From an uncultured Campylobacter sp. (GTDB lineage: Bacteria > Campylobacterota > Campylobacteria > Campylobacterales > Campylobacteraceae), in contig NZ_CAJPRT010000003.1 of NCBI RefSeq assembly GCF_905373215.1, positions 82,653 to 146,652 of the forward strand: a stretch of DNA of 64,000 nucleotides. Reading direction: 5' to 3'. Below are positions 61,102-64,000 of the stretch, one piece after another; position 1 is the stretch's first letter, and each line of letters begins with the position of its first letter. Position numbers and translations under genes: made by a program. The notes below the pieces were generated by a model, which saw nothing but the letters and a program-made list of their open reading frames with translations, was not told the DNA's origin and searched no databases.

Positions 61102-61448
61102 TGGAAATTTTGCCCTATATCTTTCTGGCCTCACTCGCTACGATTTTGACGCGATTTTTGCCGCTGCTACTTTTTAAGAAAAAGACCGCGAGTCCAAGCT
61201 TATCGTATCTGCAGAAAAACTCGGGCCTTTTGATAATGGTCGTTTTGACGATCTATGCGCTTAAGACGATGCTGCCTAGCTTCTCAGGCGAGCGGGCTTT
61301 TAGCGCGGACGTCCTGCAAACGACGATGCTGCTATTTTGCCTAATCATGGCGTTTGTCGTGCATGCTAAATTTCGCAATTCGCTCGTTACGATAGCGCTT
61401 CCTACGCTAATATATATGGCGGCGCTACGCTTTTTATTAAATTATTGA
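61101..61448 (+). CDS. azlD: AzlD-family branched-chain amino-acid exporter, small subunit
   Basis: The 115-residue protein with four helices (IFLASLATILTRFLPLLLF; LLIMVVLTIYALKTML) has the AzlD pattern and a GTG start preceded by AAGGAG inside azlC. It forms a complex with AzlC. Confidence 0.92.
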   Translation: MEILPYIFLASLATILTRFLPLLLFKKKTASPSLSYLQKNSGLLIMVVLTIYALKTMLPSFSGERAFSADVLQTTMLLFCLIMAFVVHAKFRNSLVTIALPTLIYMAALRFLLNY

Positions 61449-61517
61449 TAAATTTATAAGTTAGTTTTCGATAAACTTCAAAAATTAATTTTTAAGTTTA
61501 AAAAAGGTTAAAGTTTT

Positions 61518-62870
61518 ATGAATTTTATCAGTCAAATGGTGCATAGCTTCGCTAAAAAATACGCCGCCGAAACTATGCAAAAATCTCTATACAATTCCCT
61601 TAGAATCGACATCACGCAGGAAAACATCGCTAAAATTCCAAATCCTGATAAAAAATATATGCTCTATATGCACGTGCCCTTTTGCCACACGTTTTGCCCG
61701 TACTGCTCCTTTCATAAATACGCCTACGAGCGCGGCGCGTGCAAGGCGTATTTTAGCGCGCTACGCGTAGAGATGCAGCGCACGAAGGACGCAGGCTACG
61801 ACTTTGAGACGCTTTATGTAGGCGGCGGCACGACGCTAATCGACGAGGATGAGCTAGCGCGCACGCTAGAGCTTGCCAAATCGCTTTTTAGCATCAAAGA
61901 GGTTTCGTGCGAGAGCGATCCCAACCACATCGAGCCTGAGAGCTTGCTGCGATTTCGCGGGCTAATAGATCGCCTAAGCGTGGGAGTTCAGAGCTTTGAC
62001 GATGATATTTTACGCAAAGCTTCGCGCTACGAGAAATTCGGCTCGGGCGAAATTCTGCAAGAAAAGCTATCCCGAGCGGTCGGAATTTTGCCGATTTTAA
62101 GCCTGGATTTGATCTTTAATTTTCCGTTTCAAACTCGCGAAATTTTACTTCGCGACATTGAAGCGGCAAAAGCGGTAAAACCGGAGCAGATTACGCTGTA
62201 TCCGCTGATGAAATCGCCTTTGATGCGCGATCAAATAGCACGAAGTCTCGGCGTTAGCAATGTAGATCACGAGGAGGAGTTTTACTCCATCATCTGCAAA
62301 GAATTTTCTAGCTGGCACCGCAGCAACGCATGGGCCTTCGCTCGCGAAAAATCAAACATCAACGACGAGTATGTAGGCACAAACCACGAATACGTAGGCA
62401 TCGGAAGCGGCGCGTTTAGTTTCTTAGGCGGCAGGCTGCTCGTAAATGCGTTCAACCTCGAAGAGTACGCAAGCAGAGTGCGCAAAAACGAAAGCACCGT
62501 AATCGCTACTTGCGATTTTAGCAGATCCGAGCGCGCGAAATACCTCTTTTTGACCGAGCTTTTTAACGGCGAGATCGATATCGCTAAATTTAACGCCGCA
62601 AACGATTTAAGCCTGCGCCGCGAACTGGGCAGAGAGCTTAGTCTGCTAAGGCTTGCGGGCGCCGTGCGGATCGAGGGCGAGATCATCCACACGACGGAAT
62701 TCGGCGCGTATTTGTGTCTTGTTTTGATGAAGGAATTTTACACCGGCATGGACAAGGTGCGCGCGGCATTTCGCGACGATGCCAAGATTAAGCGCGCAAA
62801 ACAGCTCATCATCATGGACGAAAGCGAATCCGCCGCAACCGGCGCGGCAAAAGGCGAGATAGCGTCGTAA
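61518..62870 (+). CDS. HemN/HemW-like radical SAM protein, 450 aa
   Basis: The SAM cluster CHTFCPYCSFHKY (CxxxCxxC) lies near residue 56, with YVGGGTTLIDEDEL and GVQSFDDDILRKASR as in the coproporphyrinogen-oxidase/HemW group. The C-terminus has the HemN-type winged-helix (FNAANDLSLRRELGRELSLL). Such proteins may act in oxygen-independent haem synthesis, haem delivery or radical haem breakdown. Sequence alone does not tell which. It is a single gene with AAAAAGG upstream. Confidence 0.85.
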   Translation: MNFISQMVHSFAKKYAAETMQKSLYNSLRIDITQENIAKIPNPDKKYMLYMHVPFCHTFCPYCSFHKYAYERGACKAYFSALRVEMQRTKDAGYDFETLYVGGGTTLIDEDELARTLELAKSLFSIKEVSCESDPNHIEPESLLRFRGLIDRLSVGVQSFDDDILRKASRYEKFGSGEILQEKLSRAVGILPILSLDLIFNFPFQTREILLRDIEAAKAVKPEQITLYPLMKSPLMRDQIARSLGVSNVDHEEEFYSIICKEFSSWHRSNAWAFAREKSNINDEYVGTNHEYVGIGSGAFSFLGGRLLVNAFNLEEYASRVRKNESTVIATCDFSRSERAKYLFLTELFNGEIDIAKFNAANDLSLRRELGRELSLLRLAGAVRIEGEIIHTTEFGAYLCLVLMKEFYTGMDKVRAAFRDDAKIKRAKQLIIMDESESAATGAAKGEIAS

Positions 62871-62932
62871 ATTTTGCGCCCGGCATTAAAACACAAACGA
62901 ATTTTTGATTTCAAAATTTAGGAAACGCCACG

Positions 62933-63286
62933 ATGAAACGCAGAATAATCAAACTATTCATTTTATTTCTGTTTTTTGTCCTTGTATTTGAGCTCGCCGG
63001 TAATCTTTTTAACTTCGGGCACTTCCCGTTTCATAAGAGCTGTGAGCCGTTTATGATGATAAACCGCTATGATAGTGGGTATCCAAACGATAAGTGCATA
63101 ATGCAGCTTATGGATGAAAATCGAACGGGTGATCTTTCGCTATATTATCTTAAAACCAGATGCAATCAAGAGGAGCCATTGTCCGAACTGGATGAAAAAG
63201 CTATAAAATTTTTAAATAGACCGGGATGGAAGATAATCGACATAAAGGAAGATGGCGTAGAAAAGAAATTTCTAATAAGCGATTAA
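62933..63286 (+). CDS. small membrane-anchored protein, unknown
   Basis: The 117-residue protein has one N-terminal hydrophobic helix (IIKLFILFLFFVLVFELAG) and a soluble domain with three cysteines. AGGAAA precedes the ATG. I recognise no family. It is the first of a run of small same-strand genes that includes an immunity protein, so it may belong to a toxin-immunity locus. Confidence 0.7.
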   Translation: MKRRIIKLFILFLFFVLVFELAGNLFNFGHFPFHKSCEPFMMINRYDSGYPNDKCIMQLMDENRTGDLSLYYLKTRCNQEEPLSELDEKAIKFLNRPGWKIIDIKEDGVEKKFLISD

Positions 63287-63377
63287 AATTTAAATAGCAA
63301 AGAAGCCCTGATTCAATTGCAATATCAAAGCCTAACAAATCGAGAATTTTAAAATTTATAAAATTAAAGGAGGAGCA

Positions 63378-63653
63378 ATGAATAATCTAAAACTCATACA
63401 AAACTGGTATGCTTCCAAATGCGACGGAGAATGGGAGCATGAATATGGCCTTACGCTAGAAACAGTCGATAATCCCGGTTGGTTGATTAAAATCGATGGC
63501 GAGAGCGGGAAAAAGCCGATCAAAATAAATATCGATAGAGATGACGAGGATTGGTTTTTCATCAATGCCACGGAAAACGAACTCAAAGGAAGTTGCGGAG
63601 CCGAAAATTTAGAGGAATTATTGGAGCATGTAGTAAAATGGCTTATGGATTAA
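63378..63653 (+). CDS. Imm53-family immunity protein
   Basis: The 91-residue protein matches the Imm53 pattern from memory: LIQNWYASKCDGEWEHEYG at the N-terminus, ETVDNPGWLIKIDGESG, the central DRDDEDWFFI strand and a C-terminal LEELLEHVVKWL helix. Imm53 proteins neutralise toxins of polymorphic toxin systems. A strong AAAGGAGGAG site precedes the ATG. No toxin domain is in the window, so it may be an orphan immunity gene. Confidence 0.82.
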   Translation: MNNLKLIQNWYASKCDGEWEHEYGLTLETVDNPGWLIKIDGESGKKPIKINIDRDDEDWFFINATENELKGSCGAENLEELLEHVVKWLMD

Positions 63654-63709
63654 ATTTAGCGAGGAAAACGCCCAAAAAAGCTCTATAAAATTTACCCGAA
63701 AGTAGTTTC

Positions 63710-63931
63710 ATGGCCACCGGAAACACCGCTCATTACGACAGCGATACAATTCTGCCGCAGCCGTTTGCTTTAAGCATCGTCCAATACGACGGCGACAGCG
63801 GATTTTATCTGTTCTATCTCGACGAATCGGGGAAAGAGCAAACCGATACCTATCATGAAAGCATAGAGGGCGCGTTTAAACAGGCTGAATTCGAATTCGG
63901 CGTAAAGAAAGAGGATTGGATAAAGCTTTAG
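63710..63931 (+). CDS. small acidic protein, possible immunity gene
   Basis: The 73-residue soluble protein is acidic and aromatic (YDGDSGFYLFYLDESGK; GAFKQAEFEFGVKKEDW). It resembles small proteins found in polymorphic toxin immunity arrays, but I cannot name a family. The ribosome site is weak (GAAAG). It lies 57 bases after the Imm53 gene on the same strand. Confidence 0.65.
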   Translation: MATGNTAHYDSDTILPQPFALSIVQYDGDSGFYLFYLDESGKEQTDTYHESIEGAFKQAEFEFGVKKEDWIKL

Positions 63932-63981
63932 ATTATGCAAATAAAATATCGCCAACCGATTAAATTTAAAAAGGAGAGGCT

Positions 63982-64000
63982 ATGAAATTTAAAATTTTGA
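63982..64000 (+). CDS. start of another gene, cut by the window edge
   Basis: A strong AAGGAGAGG site precedes ATG at 63982. Only MKFKIL is visible. It probably continues the row of small genes. Confidence 0.6.

Overview
The window looks like a chromosome segment of a Campylobacter-type epsilonproteobacterium. From memory of the Campylobacter jejuni map, five blocks keep its gene order: cadF-rpsI-rplM-addA-addB; carA-DUF507-purA-HisZ-like; mlaA-mlaC-RND; trxB-trxA-yraN-hom-aminotransferase-RodZ-like-RNA methylase-rsmI-rpmE-rsmE-queD-queE-moaA-ubiA-miaA; and a nuo operon with the two Campylobacter-specific proteins in the NuoE/NuoF slots. Base composition is clearly richer in G+C than C. jejuni, which points to one of the oral or non-thermophilic species (C. 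gracilis-like is a guess only).

Layout. 1-7.5 kb, minus strand: partial CadF/OmpA-like porin, ribosomal proteins S9 and L13, and the AddAB recombination nuclease. 7.8-17.2 kb: an orphan response regulator, a gene-free 850-bp stretch, carA, DUF507, purA, a HisRS-like protein and a large GGDEF/degenerate-EAL sensor. 17.3-21.8 kb: molybdate locus (modE, modA, TOBE protein, modC), with modB cut off from the rest by about 990 bp without genes. 22-26.2 kb, plus strand: MlaA, MlaC and an RND/MMPL exporter, then a selenocysteine tRNA (selC) and a lipoprotein gene ending in a strong terminator. 27.3-40.7 kb, minus strand: thioredoxin system, homoserine/aminotransferase genes, RNA modification enzymes, queuosine genes (queD, queE), moaA and ubiA/mqnP. 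40.8-43.6 kb: miaA, then an AT-rich islet with a frameshifted OLD-family ATPase/TOPRIM nuclease, a likely defence gene. 43.6-58.4 kb: nuoA-N. 58.5-62.9 kb, plus strand: Pit phosphate transporter, AzlCD amino-acid exporter and a HemN/HemW-like radical SAM enzyme. 62.9-64 kb: small genes including an Imm53-type immunity protein.

How the genes fit together. Nuo, menaquinone prenylation (UbiA/MqnP), molybdate uptake, moaA (molybdopterin) and selC fit an anaerobic or microaerobic respiratory life with molybdo- or selenoenzymes such as formate dehydrogenase. The enzyme itself is not in the window.

Most striking observation. At least six unrelated housekeeping genes (addB, the RND exporter, queE, nuoI, nuoN, nuoG) carry long Ser/Asn/Ala/Glu-rich insertions or tails. 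In all six the DNA is built from short repeats with an AAATT(T/C) core, read on the same strand and in the same frame as (Q/E)-N-(S/F). The same AT-core word saturates the gene-free gaps but is not enriched in the foreign OLD islet. This looks like an in-frame, genome-wide repeat expansion and is my main candidate for something undescribed.
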